A program made the translations under genes and the position numbers. From Paucimonas sp. (GTDB lineage: Bacteria > Pseudomonadota > Gammaproteobacteria > Pseudomonadales > Pseudomonadaceae): a stretch of DNA of 56,629 nucleotides. Below the pieces are notes generated by a model. The model made no database searches, was not told the DNA's origin, and saw only the letters and a program-made list of their open reading frames with translations. Within the stretch, counting starts at the first letter, position 1, and each line of letters begins with the position of its first letter. Below, piece after piece: positions 40,295 to 48,931 of this stretch. The DNA is taken from the NCBI GenBank assembly GCA_031253995.1, contig JAIRVG010000066.1, forward strand, positions 1 to 56,629. Reading direction: 5' to 3'.

Positions 40295-40306
40295 ATTGTA
40301 TACAAT
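40295..40306. promoter_or_regulatory. Palindrome ATTGTATACAAT upstream of lpd
   Basis: A perfect 12-bp palindrome 60 bases before lpd. It matches the form of FadR/VanR-type GntR operators (TTGTATACAA). It may control lpd, or cfa in the other direction. No GntR gene is adjacent. Confidence 0.55.
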
Positions 40307-40365
40307 CAGCGAATCGAGCGATTAATCTTGGCGCCACTGTCGATTCTTCATCCGGGAGCAAAACA

Positions 40366-41766
40366 ATGAAAAGCTACGACGTCATCATCATCGGCGGCGG
40401 GCCCGGCGGCTACAACGCTGCCATTCGCGCCGGCCAGCTGGGCCTGAGCGTGGCCTGCGTGGAAGGCCGCGCAACCCTCGGCGGCACCTGCCTGAACGTC
40501 GGCTGCATGCCGTCCAAGGCGCTGCTGCATGCCTCCGAGCTGTACGAGGCAGCCGCCAGCGGCGAGCTGGGTCATCTCGGCATCGAGGTCAAGCCGAGCC
40601 TGAACCTGGCGCAGATGATGAAGCAGAAGGATGAGAGCGTGACCGGCCTGACCAAGGGCATCGAGTTCCTCTTCCGCAAGAACAAGGTCGACTGGATCAA
40701 GGGCTGGGGCAAGCTGGACGGCGTCGGCAAGGTCAAGGTCAGCGACGACCAGGGCAACGTCACCGAGTACCAGGCCAAGGACATCGTCATCGCCACCGGT
40801 TCCGAGCCCACGCCCCTGCCCGGCGTGACCATCGACAACCAGCGCATCATCGACTCCACTGGCGCCCTGGCGCTGCCGCAGGTACCCAAGCACCTGGTGG
40901 TGATCGGTGCCGGCGTGATCGGCCTGGAGCTGGGTTCGGTGTGGCGCCGCCTGGGTGCCGAGGTGACCGTGATCGAGTACCTCGACCGCATCTGCCCCGG
41001 CATCGACGAGGAAACCGCCAAGACCCTGCAACGCTCCCTGGCCAAGCAAGGCATGACCTTCAAGCTGGGCAGCAAGGTGACCCAGGCCACGCCATCGGCC
41101 GACGGCGTCAGCCTGACCCTGGAGCCTGCTGCTGGCGGCGAAGCCCAGACCCTGCAGGCCGACTACGTGCTGGTGGCCATCGGTCGTCGTCCGTATACCC
41201 AGGGCCTGGGCCTGGAAAGCGTCGGCCTGCAGACCGACAAGCGCGGCATGCTGGAGAACCAGGGCCACCGCACCAGCGTGCCGGGTATCTGGGTAATCGG
41301 TGATGTCACCTCCGGCCCGATGCTGGCACACAAGGCCGAAGACGAAGGCATCGCCTGCATCGAACTGATCCACGGCAAGCCGCACGAGGTGAACTACGGC
41401 CTGATCCCGGGCGTGATCTACACCAAGCCGGAGCTGGCCACCGTGGGCAAGACCGAGGAACAGCTGAAGGCCGAAGGCCGCGCCTACAAGGTCGGCAAGT
41501 TCCCGTTCCTGGCCAACAGCCGGGCCAAGATCAACCACGAGACCGAAGGCTTCGCCAAGGTCATTGCCGATGCCAATACCGATGAGGTGCTGGGGGTGCA
41601 TCTGGTGGGGCCGAGTGTCAGCGAGATGATCGGCGAATACTGCGTGGCGATGGAGTTCTCGGCGTCGGCGGAAGACATCGCCCTGATCTGCCACCCGCAC
41701 CCGACCCGCTCCGAGGCCTTGCGCCAGGCGGCGATGAATGTGGATGGGAAGGCGATGCAGATCTGA
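40366..41766 (+). CDS. lpd: Dihydrolipoamide dehydrogenase
   Basis: FAD enzyme that reoxidises dihydrolipoamide of 2-oxoacid dehydrogenases or the glycine cleavage system. The 466-residue protein has VIIIGGGPGGYNAAIRAG at the N-terminus, the redox-active GGTCLNVGCMPSK (residues about 39-51), the NAD-binding VIGAGVIGLELGSVW and the dimer-contact HPHPTRSE. It stands alone, without E1 or E2 genes, so it is one of the extra lpd copies of pseudomonads (Lpd3-like). Confidence 0.94.
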   Translation: MKSYDVIIIGGGPGGYNAAIRAGQLGLSVACVEGRATLGGTCLNVGCMPSKALLHASELYEAAASGELGHLGIEVKPSLNLAQMMKQKDESVTGLTKGIEFLFRKNKVDWIKGWGKLDGVGKVKVSDDQGNVTEYQAKDIVIATGSEPTPLPGVTIDNQRIIDSTGALALPQVPKHLVVIGAGVIGLELGSVWRRLGAEVTVIEYLDRICPGIDEETAKTLQRSLAKQGMTFKLGSKVTQATPSADGVSLTLEPAAGGEAQTLQADYVLVAIGRRPYTQGLGLESVGLQTDKRGMLENQGHRTSVPGIWVIGDVTSGPMLAHKAEDEGIACIELIHGKPHEVNYGLIPGVIYTKPELATVGKTEEQLKAEGRAYKVGKFPFLANSRAKINHETEGFAKVIADANTDEVLGVHLVGPSVSEMIGEYCVAMEFSASAEDIALICHPHPTRSEALRQAAMNVDGKAMQI

Positions 41767-41781
41767 TGGAGCCAGGGGGCT

Positions 41782-41825
41782 GCTTTGCAGCCCTTCGCAG
41801 GCTTGCCCGCGAAGGCCTGCAAAGC
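41782..41825. repeat. REP-like hairpin between convergent lpd and chemoreceptor genes
   Basis: GCTTTGCAGCCCTTCGC (41782-41798) and GCGAAGGCCTGCAAAGC (41809-41825) pair with one mismatch around the loop AGGCTTGCCC. Likely bidirectional terminator. Confidence 0.75.
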
Positions 41826-41838
41826 AGGCCCCGATCAC

Positions 41839-43776
41839 TCAAGTCCTGAACCGCGACACCAGGCTCCTGAACTCCTTCGACAACTCGTTCAACTGCCGCG
41901 AATCCGCCTGCGCCGACCCGGCCAGTTCCTCGATCAACTGCGCATCCGCCTGGATCTGGATGATGTGCTGGTTGATGTCCTCGGCCACCTGGTGCTGCTC
42001 TTCGGCCGCCGTGGCGATCTGCGTGCTCTGGTCGCGGATCTCGTCCACCGACGCGCGAATCCCTTCGAAGCTGTCCCGCGCCTCGCGAATGCTGTCCACG
42101 CTCTGCTGCGACATGTCCAGGCTGCTGCGCATCTGCTGCGTCACATCCTGCGCCCGCCGCGCCAGCCCACCGAGCAATCCATCGATCTCACCGGTCGAGT
42201 CGGCGGTACGCTTCGCCAGCGCCCGCACTTCATCGGCTACCACGGCGAAACCACGTCCCTGCTCCCCGGCCCGCGCCGCCTCGATCGCGGCGTTCAGCGC
42301 CAGCAGGTTGGTCTGCTCGGCAATCGAGCGGATGGTGCCAAGGATGGTGTTGATGTCCTGGCTCTCGCGCTCCAGCTCCTGCATGGCCTCAGTGGCCTGC
42401 AGCAGGTTTTCGCTGAGACGGGCGACGCTGCTGGTGGCCTGCTCGATCTGTTGCTGGCCAGTGCTGACCTGACGCTGCCCGGCGTCGGCCGAGGTCGCCG
42501 CCTGGCTGCAGGACTTCGCCACTTCGTTGGCCGTGGCGACCATCTCGTTGAACGCCGTCGACACCAGCTCCACCGCCTGGCGCTGGCGCCCGGTGGCATC
42601 GCCCATGTTCGAGGCGACCTGGCTGTTGGTTTCCGAAGCGGTCTGCAGGTCGGCCGAGGCATGGCCGATGCGCTGCACCAGCGCCCGGATGCGTTCGAGG
42701 AACTGGTTGAACCAGCCGGCCAGGGTCGCGGTTTCGTCGTTGCCGTGGATCGGCAGCGAGCGAGTCAGGTCGCCCTCGCCCTGGGCGATGTCTTCCAGGC
42801 TGCCGGACACGCCATTGATGGGCTTGATGATCACGTTGGCGAAAGCCGCGCCAAGAATCGCGAACAGCGCCGCCAGGACCAGGGCGATAGCGACGATGGT
42901 CCAGGTCAGGCTGGTGACGCCGGCCATGACTTCGCTTTTCTCGATCAGGCCGATGAAGCGCCAGCCCAGGGTCGGCGAGGTCCAGACATTGGCCATGTAG
43001 CGCTTGCCGCCCAGCTCGACCTCGACCAGGCCCTTGCTGGTGCCGGCCAGTTGCGCGTAGTCACCGCCCAGGTCCTTGAGCTGCTTGAAGGCGTTGCCCG
43101 GATTGCTAGGGTCCACCAGCACCGCGCCGGTGTCCTCCACCAGCATCAGGTAGCCGCTTTCGCCCAGCTTGGTCTTGCCGATGAAGCCGGCCAGCTGGGC
43201 CAGCGACACATCGGTGCCCATCACCCCGACCACTTCGCCGCCGGGACCATGGACGGTGCGCACAGTGCAGATCAGCGCTTCATTGCCCCACAGGTAGGCG
43301 CTGGTCCGCGCGACCTTGCCCTGGTTGGCCAGCCCCAGCTGGTACCAGGGGCGCTGGCGCGGGTCGTAGTTCTTCAGGTCCGGCTCGTCCGGCCACGCGG
43401 CGTAGGTGCCATCAGTGCGGGCGTAGGACACGAATGCAGTATTCGGATGGGCCTTGGCGTAGCGGGTGAAATGCTCCAGCAGCAGCTTGCTGCCTGCGGG
43501 CAGCGCAACGCTCGGGGCGTCCGCGCTGGTGTAGAGCTTGAGGTCGGCGGCGTTGACGATCAGCGGATCCGCCGCCCACTGCGTGACGTTCTGCGCGATG
43601 GAGTCGAGGAAGACATTGACCGTGTTGTCGATCTGCCGGATCTCCCGGCCAGAGGTATCCACGAAGCCGTCGCGGGCTTGTTCATTGAGGTTGTAGACCA
43701 CCAGGCAGGCGATCAACGCCACCGGGATGACGGCGAGAACGCCGAATGCACACGTCAGCTTTGTTTTTATATTCAT
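41839..43776 (-). CDS. Methyl-accepting chemotaxis protein with dCache sensor
   Basis: Chemoreceptor of 645 residues. Membrane helix (about 6-30), periplasmic double-Cache domain (about 35-290, with DPRQRPWYQLG), second helix (about 295-320), HAMP (about 320-375) and cytoplasmic signalling domain with the hairpin tip EQTNLLALNAAIEAARAGEQ. The Cache pocket has R-x-WY and GTDVS like amino-acid sensors, but the usual DPY triplet reads TSAY, so the ligand is open. Start at MNIKTKLTC (43776), GGAAG upstream; the longer ATG at 43803 has no ribosome site. Confidence 0.9.
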   Translation of the reverse strand: MNIKTKLTCAFGVLAVIPVALIACLVVYNLNEQARDGFVDTSGREIRQIDNTVNVFLDSIAQNVTQWAADPLIVNAADLKLYTSADAPSVALPAGSKLLLEHFTRYAKAHPNTAFVSYARTDGTYAAWPDEPDLKNYDPRQRPWYQLGLANQGKVARTSAYLWGNEALICTVRTVHGPGGEVVGVMGTDVSLAQLAGFIGKTKLGESGYLMLVEDTGAVLVDPSNPGNAFKQLKDLGGDYAQLAGTSKGLVEVELGGKRYMANVWTSPTLGWRFIGLIEKSEVMAGVTSLTWTIVAIALVLAALFAILGAAFANVIIKPINGVSGSLEDIAQGEGDLTRSLPIHGNDETATLAGWFNQFLERIRALVQRIGHASADLQTASETNSQVASNMGDATGRQRQAVELVSTAFNEMVATANEVAKSCSQAATSADAGQRQVSTGQQQIEQATSSVARLSENLLQATEAMQELERESQDINTILGTIRSIAEQTNLLALNAAIEAARAGEQGRGFAVVADEVRALAKRTADSTGEIDGLLGGLARRAQDVTQQMRSSLDMSQQSVDSIREARDSFEGIRASVDEIRDQSTQIATAAEEQHQVAEDINQHIIQIQADAQLIEELAGSAQADSRQLNELSKEFRSLVSRFRT

Positions 43777-44246
43777 GCGTTGGCTTCCGATACGACGTGC
43801 CATGAGTTCACGGACTCAGGGGGCTTTGGGATCTGCTGCTGCGCGCCGGCCGAGGGCGAGGAAACCGCTCTGCTGGACGTTTCAGCACTTCGGAGGATGG
43901 CAATTTGGTGTTGCCGGCGCAAGACACCGGAATGGCGTTTGGCCCCCGAATTTACGGGGTTTCGCGCAAAACTGATCGTATGGACAGGACAGATTCTTGT
44001 CTGTTTTCACTGCTTTTGCCTGAGAGATCGTTTCTGCTGGAAGCTGTTCGCAACACGGCGCGGCCGGGACCCGCGTGCTCGGGAAAAGTGGAAAAACACG
44101 AGAGCAGGTAATCTTTGTCACCTTGAGAGGGACAGTCATTCAACTTAACCGCTATTTGTGTGCGCAGATGGCGACAGTAAAGTGGCTTACCTAACGCGCC
44201 GGGCTCCGTCCTGGATCAAGATCTCCCTCTCAAAGGCGACAACGGA
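43777..44246. promoter_or_regulatory. 470-base divergent leader region with a glycine-riboswitch-like core
   Basis: No gene is supported here. On the minus strand, 44014-44026 reads CTCTCAGGCAAAA, the most conserved stretch of glycine riboswitches, about 240 bases ahead of the chemoreceptor gene. A hairpin ACAGA-N6-TCTGT follows. A 10-bp inverted repeat (TTGAGAGGGA at 44123, TCCCTCTCAA at 44224) lies near the MFS start. A complete aptamer could not be drawn with confidence. Confidence 0.3.
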
Positions 44247-45836
44247 ATGACTTCATCGACATCAGGCGCTTGGAGCCCCCTGCGCAACACCACCTTCCGC
44301 ATGCTGTGGATCGCCACCATCGCGTCCAACATCGGCACCTGGATGCACGAGGTCGGCGCCGGCTGGCTGATGACCACGCTGTCGGCGAATCCTCTGCACG
44401 TGGCGCTGATCCAGGTCGCCGGCTCGCTGCCCATGTTCTTCCTCGCCCTGCCGGCCGGCGCGGCGGCGGACATCGTCGACAAGCGTCGTTACCTGCTGCT
44501 GGTGCAGTTGTGGATGTCCGCGGTGGCCGTGACCCTGGCCAGCCTGACCCTGCTGGGCCTGATGAACGTGCCACTGCTACTGGTCCTCACCCTCGCGCTG
44601 GGCATCGGCACCGCGCTGATGATGCCCGCCTGGAGCGCGCTCACGCCGGAGTTGGTCGGCAAGGAAGACTTGCCCAATGCGGTGGCGATTTCGAGTGTCG
44701 GCATCAACGTGTCGCGGGCGATCGGGCCGGCGCTGGCGGGCGTGATCGTCAGCCTGGTGGGTCCATGGCTGACCTTCGCCCTCAACGCTGTCTCGTTCGC
44801 CGGGGTCATCCTCGTGCTGTTCACCTGGAAGCGCGAGGTGAAGGAGCCGCTGCTGCCGGCGGAACGTTTCCTCGGCGCCATGCGCACCGGCTTGCGCTTC
44901 GCCCGCAGCTCCCGGCCACTGCAGGCGGTGCTGGTTCGCGCCCTCGCCTTCTTCCTGTTCGCCAGCGCCGGGACTTCGCTGCTGCCGCTGATCGTGCGCG
45001 GTGAAATGCAGGGCACGGCTGCCGACTTCGGCATGCTGCTCGCCGCGATCGGCATCGGTGCCGTCGCTGGTGCGACCCTTCTGCCACGCCTGCGGGAAAA
45101 GGTCAGCCGGGATCGCCTGGTGATGATCGCCAGCCTGCTCTACGCGGTGTTCCTGCTGGTGCTGGCGTCGGTGCGCAACTTCTACGTGCTGATGCCGGCC
45201 ATGCTACTCAGCGGCGCGGCCTGGATCGCCGTGCTCTCCAACATGCAGGTGGCCGCCCAGACCGCAGTGCCGGCCTGGGTCCGGGCACGGGCGCTGTCGG
45301 TGTACATCCTGGTGTTCTTCGGCGCCATGGCCGGCGGCGGCCTGCTCTGGGGCAGCATCGCCAGCCACGCCTCGATCACCCTGAGCCTGCTGCTGGCTGC
45401 GGGCGGGCTGGCGGTCGGCACCCTACTCACCTGCAAGGTTGCGCTGCCGGAGACCGAAGCCGAGGAGCTGGCGCCGTCGCTGCACTGGCCGACGCCGCTG
45501 CTGAACGAAGAGATGGATCAGGAGCGTGGCCCGGTCATGGTGACCGTCGAATACCACATCGATCCGAGCAACGTTGAATCCTTCGTCGAAGCGGCTCGCG
45601 ACCTGGAGGCGATGCGCAAGCGTAATGGCGCCCTGTCCTGGGGGCTGATGCAGGACAGCGCCGAGCCTGCCTTGTGGCAAGAGTTCTTCTTCGAGGAGTC
45701 CTGGCTCGAACACCTGCGCCATCACCATCGCGTGACCCGCGGCGAGCTGAAGATCGAGGCCCGGGTGCGGAAGTATCAAACGGACGGCGTACCGGTGCGG
45801 ATTCGTCACCTGCTGGCACAACGTCACGCCCACTGA
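44247..45836 (+). CDS. MFS transporter with C-terminal monooxygenase-like domain
   Basis: Major-facilitator protein of 529 residues of the transmembrane secretion effector (EntS-like, MFS_3) type. About 12 membrane helices cover residues 15-410, beginning TFRMLWIATIASNIGTWMHEVG. A soluble tail (about 425-529) resembles a dimeric alpha-beta-barrel antibiotic-biosynthesis monooxygenase domain (MVTVEYHIDPSNVESFVEAA). This two-part layout is typical of the family. It is followed closely by DedA and DoxX genes on the same strand. Substrate unknown: a small secreted metabolite is likely. Confidence 0.85.
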   Translation: MTSSTSGAWSPLRNTTFRMLWIATIASNIGTWMHEVGAGWLMTTLSANPLHVALIQVAGSLPMFFLALPAGAAADIVDKRRYLLLVQLWMSAVAVTLASLTLLGLMNVPLLLVLTLALGIGTALMMPAWSALTPELVGKEDLPNAVAISSVGINVSRAIGPALAGVIVSLVGPWLTFALNAVSFAGVILVLFTWKREVKEPLLPAERFLGAMRTGLRFARSSRPLQAVLVRALAFFLFASAGTSLLPLIVRGEMQGTAADFGMLLAAIGIGAVAGATLLPRLREKVSRDRLVMIASLLYAVFLLVLASVRNFYVLMPAMLLSGAAWIAVLSNMQVAAQTAVPAWVRARALSVYILVFFGAMAGGGLLWGSIASHASITLSLLLAAGGLAVGTLLTCKVALPETEAEELAPSLHWPTPLLNEEMDQERGPVMVTVEYHIDPSNVESFVEAARDLEAMRKRNGALSWGLMQDSAEPALWQEFFFEESWLEHLRHHHRVTRGELKIEARVRKYQTDGVPVRIRHLLAQRHAH

Positions 45837-45870
45837 GCCCGCTTTCATCCCTTTTGCCGGAGGTGTCGCC

Positions 45871-46494
45871 ATGGGTCCCGTCGAGAGCCTTGCAACCCAA
45901 CATCCGTTGTTCCTGCTGGGCGTGAACGTGCTCGGCGATCAGCTCGGCCTGCCAGTGCCGTCCTACCCGTCGCTGGTGCTGGCGGGAGCCTTCGCCAGCG
46001 AACAGGGCTCGCCGGATCCCGTGCTGATCGTGGTGATGGCAATGCTCTGCTGCTTGCTGGCCGACAGCCTCTGGTACCTGCTGGGCGCGCGCTTCGGCGA
46101 CGCACTTATCCACAGGGTGGGCGGCGCCTCACCGAGGACCAACGCGATTCTGGCCCAGGTACGAAAGGCCTACCTGCGACATGGCCCGATGGTGATGGTC
46201 GTCGCCAGGTTCATTCCCGGAGCGGGCGCGGTTTCCACCTTGCTGGCGGGACAGATGGCCATGTCCAAGGCGCATTTCGTTGCCTGCAGCCTGCTCGGCT
46301 CGATGCTCTGGAGCAGCAGTGCGCTGGCCCTGGGCGCAGGGTTTGGCGAAGCGATCCTGCATGCCTTCGACAGCCTCAAGGAGTACCTGGAGCTCGGCCT
46401 GGTGACGCTGGGAGTTGGTGTTCTGGCCTTGCTGGTTTTCCGGGTAGCACCTTCAGCGCTGAGACACGCCATGGGGCGTCCGCTCAGCCGGTAG
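45871..46494 (+). CDS. DedA-family membrane protein
   Basis: Inner-membrane protein of 207 residues. It has the DedA features: a re-entrant segment with LGLPVPSYPSLVLAGA, the conserved RFIPGAGAVSTLLAG (about 113-127) and several helices. DedA proteins flip polyprenyl or phospholipids and affect envelope stress and drug resistance. GGAGG stands nine bases before the ATG. The gene is 34 bases after the MFS gene. Confidence 0.85.
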   Translation: MGPVESLATQHPLFLLGVNVLGDQLGLPVPSYPSLVLAGAFASEQGSPDPVLIVVMAMLCCLLADSLWYLLGARFGDALIHRVGGASPRTNAILAQVRKAYLRHGPMVMVVARFIPGAGAVSTLLAGQMAMSKAHFVACSLLGSMLWSSSALALGAGFGEAILHAFDSLKEYLELGLVTLGVGVLALLVFRVAPSALRHAMGRPLSR

Positions 46495-46534
46495 CGGTCG
46501 ACACTTTCAACTTCTCGAATCAAGGACTCAACGA

Positions 46535-46966
46535 ATGAACATCCAACGCCTCACGAAAACCTGGGCCGACCTTTCGCTACCTTTCGGCCTGCTGTTCCTG
46601 CGGGTTTCGGCGGCCGTGCTGCTGTTGCAGATTCACGGACTGCCAAAGCTGCTCGACTGGAGCGTCGAGCTGCAGCGGATCGAGGACCCGTTTGGCCTGG
46701 GGGCGACACTGACCCTGGGGATGGCGGTGTTTGCGGAGGTGGTTTGTCCGGTGCTGCTGATCCTGGGCGTGTTTGCCCGGCTGGCGTGTCTGCCAGTGCT
46801 GGCGGTACTGGGTGTGGCGCTGGTGGTGGTGCATCCGGAGTGGACGTTGGGAGAGGCACAGTTCGCGTGGTTGTTTGCGGTGCTGTATGCGGGGTTGGCC
46901 ATTACGGGGCCGGGGGCCTGGACCATCAGGATGGCCGCAAGCCTGGGAAAACGTCGCGTTGCGTGA
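46535..46966 (+). CDS. DoxX-family membrane protein
   Basis: Four-helix inner-membrane protein of 143 residues with FGLLFLRVSAAVLLLQIHGLPKLLDW and a GLGATLTLGMAVFAEVVCPVLL segment (DoxX pattern; shown as LGMAVFAEVVCPVLLILG). DoxX proteins act in redox or quinone-linked envelope processes. It ends the MFS-DedA-DoxX run; the toxin-antitoxin pair lies convergent 19 bases away. Confidence 0.82.
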   Translation: MNIQRLTKTWADLSLPFGLLFLRVSAAVLLLQIHGLPKLLDWSVELQRIEDPFGLGATLTLGMAVFAEVVCPVLLILGVFARLACLPVLAVLGVALVVVHPEWTLGEAQFAWLFAVLYAGLAITGPGAWTIRMAASLGKRRVA

Positions 46967-46985
46967 GCCTTATCGCCTGCGACAA

Positions 46986-47450
46986 CTACCGAAGTTGCTC
47001 CAGGCTCCAGTCGCCATGGGTCGATGCAATCAAGGCATCCCAGTCATCAGGCGGGTTGCCCCGGCCCAGCATTTTCTCGAACACGGCATAAGGATCGGAG
47101 CGACTGCCCGCCGACCTCAGGGTCTGTTCGTCGTTGACCCAGGCGAACACGATGATTTTCGAGGTTGAGTCATAACGGAAGAACAGCCGGAAACGCCTGC
47201 CGACCTTGGCCCGGCGCCAATGGCGATATGCAGTCCCAAGGGTATTGCCTTGGCGAAATTCGTCCCGAGCCGGGTCAACCGGAACCACTTCCAGGATCAA
47301 TTGGCTCAACGCACGTAGCAACTTCACGTTGGCATTGCTTGCATAGCCTTGCGGGTCATTCTGCTCAGCCCGGGCAGCGGCCTCTTGCAACTTGCGTAAT
47401 TGGACGATCAATCCTTGATGGAACAGCAGCGTCCAGCCATGGCTTTGCAT
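46986..47450 (-). CDS. yhaV: YhaV-family toxin (RelE-like ribonuclease)
   Basis: Toxin of a type II toxin-antitoxin pair, 154 residues, matching the YhaV family in length and in GWTLLFHQGLIVQL at the start, the central FRQGNTLGTAYRHWRRAKV and RFRLFFRYDS, and the terminal DPYAVFEKMLGRGNPPDDW. YhaV is a ribosome-dependent or general RNase. Its start overlaps the antitoxin stop by one base (TGATG), so translation is coupled. Confidence 0.92.
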   Translation of the reverse strand: MQSHGWTLLFHQGLIVQLRKLQEAAARAEQNDPQGYASNANVKLLRALSQLILEVVPVDPARDEFRQGNTLGTAYRHWRRAKVGRRFRLFFRYDSTSKIIVFAWVNDEQTLRSAGSRSDPYAVFEKMLGRGNPPDDWDALIASTHGDWSLEQLR

Positions 47451-47767
47451 CAGAGTGAAACCTCACCCTCGATATCGTCGTCGAAATCCACAGGGTGGCT
47501 GGCATTGGCCAGCAGCACATCGGCTAGATCTTGCGGGAGTGCGTGGAGGTTGCGGCCGGCGCGAATGTCGGCCTCCAGCAAGCTGAGGAATGCTCCGATA
47601 GCAGGGTCTTCGTGCGGCGTATCTACTCGGCTGACGACCACTTCCCCGGCACGTACGTCGAAGGCGATCTTGCCACCCGTACCCAGGCCAAGGAGCTGGC
47701 GAACGGATTTGGGGACCGTGACCTGGCCTTTGGAAGTCAAGGTCGCGATTTCGTGGATTTCAGCCAT
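47450..47767 (-). CDS. prlF: PrlF/SohA-family antitoxin
   Basis: Antitoxin of YhaV, 105 residues. The N-terminal AbrB-type swapped-hairpin DNA-binding domain is seen in ATLTSKGQVTVPKSVRQLL (about 8-26); the acidic C-terminal half (ASHPVDFDDDIEGEVSL) would mask the toxin. In the family PrlF and the complex repress their own promoter; an 18-bp palindrome 32 bases upstream fits this. Confidence 0.92.
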   Translation of the reverse strand: MAEIHEIATLTSKGQVTVPKSVRQLLGLGTGGKIAFDVRAGEVVVSRVDTPHEDPAIGAFLSLLEADIRAGRNLHALPQDLADVLLANASHPVDFDDDIEGEVSL

Positions 47768-47799
47768 TAGATGGGCTCCCGAAGTGAATGCCCAGGATG

Positions 47800-47817
47800 G
47801 TAAGGAATTTTCCTTAC
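47800..47817 (-). promoter_or_regulatory. Likely autoregulatory operator of prlF-yhaV
   Basis: GTAAGGAA-TT-TTCCTTAC, a perfect palindrome placed 32 bases before the prlF start, as expected for an AbrB-type repressor overlapping the promoter. Confidence 0.65.
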
Positions 47818-47861
47818 TTAATCAATCTCCAAGGGACCGCAGGAGCCATGGGGCGGGTATC

Positions 47862-48152
47862 TCACGCGGCATTGAAGTGGATCAACAGGTACCAGAAACC
47901 TGCTTGCGCCAGCAGGCAGGCGAGGAAGCGCAAGCCAGTCGGGATTTTGACTGGCAGCCGCATCGTTACCATGACTGCGTAGAACGCCCTGCAAACCAGA
48001 AGACTGAGAAGTCCCCATAGAACCCATACCAATACGGGACGCGGGGGAATGAGGAGCGCGCTCAACACAATGGAGGGAGACATGCACAAAAACGGAGCGT
48101 TGATACTACCGTAGTTGATTGACAGGCGATCACGCCGTTTCATGAGCGACAT
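47862..48152 (-). CDS. Small membrane protein, unknown
   Basis: ORF of 96 residues with two or three hydrophobic segments (PRPVLVWVLWGLLSLLVC; FLACLLAQAGFWYLLIHF) and basic residues between them, as expected for a real inner-membrane protein. The ribosome site is weak for each candidate start (ATG 48152, 48143 or 48083). It lies between the toxin-antitoxin operon and an AT-rich gap. Not recognised. Confidence 0.45.
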   Translation of the reverse strand: MSLMKRRDRLSINYGSINAPFLCMSPSIVLSALLIPPRPVLVWVLWGLLSLLVCRAFYAVMVTMRLPVKIPTGLRFLACLLAQAGFWYLLIHFNAA

Positions 48153-48433
48153 TGGTAAGAGTTCTCAGGATGGTTCATGCAGGGTCCATTGCATACGGCG
48201 GTGCGTGATGTTATTCAACATATACGAATACATTTAATTAAGATTAATTAAGTTTTAGCAATGGCTGACCATCACCGATAGTCAGGCTGTACTCGCGGTA
48301 CAGCCGACAACGATGTGGACAAGTCGATAAATGCACTGATTTCTGAAAAACGCAGACCTTCATGCGTCTTGTCATGACCTGCAAGTTTTCAGGCCATTCT
48401 TGAGGCTGCACTCAAGACAATCCAAGAGCGAAA
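48153..48433. other. AT-rich gap
   Basis: 281 bases, markedly richer in A and T than the flanks (TTTAATTAAGATTAATTAAG near 48234). No ORF, repeat or RNA structure is supported. It should carry the promoter of the next gene; its composition suggests acquired DNA. Confidence 0.4.
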
Positions 48434-48931
48434 ATGATGTCAGCAAAAATAAAATTCATGCGGTGTGTTTTCGGTGCTGCAACAGCGATTTCAATTATTT
48501 TCGCCGTTGTCTTGGGAAAAGAACTCATTGAGTTCAAGTCGCACAAGGCTCAAATTTATACGCTGTTGGAAGAGAGTGAAGCGGAAAATACAAACCCACC
48601 ACCGCTACTCAAGGAATTCATAAAAATCGCTCATGGAAAAGGCACGCCACTCGTATCGGCAGTGGCTAGAAAAATAATATCCAGACTCGGCGACCAGTCC
48701 AGCCACTCAATGATTGAGTGGCACACGAAATATTTTATATGGAGCGCTCTGGTAGCCATTGATTTTTCGGAAAGTGAAATTTACAGCCTGTATTGCGCTC
48801 TTTCTTTCAACGGGATCGACTATGGAGCCGAACGGTTGGCGAGACGCATGTTCAATAAAAGCCTGGATGCCTTGTCAGAAGATGAAATGGCGACAGTGGT
48901 TTCTATATTATGGAACCCTTCCAGGGCCTAG
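48434..48931 (+). CDS. GT51-like (peptidoglycan glycosyltransferase-like) protein lacking the catalytic motif
   Basis: Protein of 165 residues with one N-terminal membrane anchor (FGAATAISIIFAVVLGKEL). The rest aligns by eye with the later motifs of the GT51 transglycosylase domain of class A PBPs: TPLVSAVARKII for STITQQLAKN, SESEIYSLYCALSFNGIDYG for SKDEILExYLN...YG, then AERLARRMFNKSLDALSEDE and LWNPSRA. The first motif (EDxxFxxHxG), which carries the catalytic Glu, appears deleted: the anchor is followed by PPLLKEFIKIAHGKG. Base composition is lower in GC than the neighbours. It may be a scaffold or decayed enzyme. Assignment from motif spacing only. Confidence 0.6.
   Translation: MMSAKIKFMRCVFGAATAISIIFAVVLGKELIEFKSHKAQIYTLLEESEAENTNPPPLLKEFIKIAHGKGTPLVSAVARKIISRLGDQSSHSMIEWHTKYFIWSALVAIDFSESEIYSLYCALSFNGIDYGAERLARRMFNKSLDALSEDEMATVVSILWNPSRA

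Noticed and set aside
44123..44234. Plus-strand riboswitch for the MFS gene based on the TTGAGAGGGA inverted repeat
   Set aside because: Only the outer 10-bp stem is evident. No conserved aptamer core is seen on that strand.
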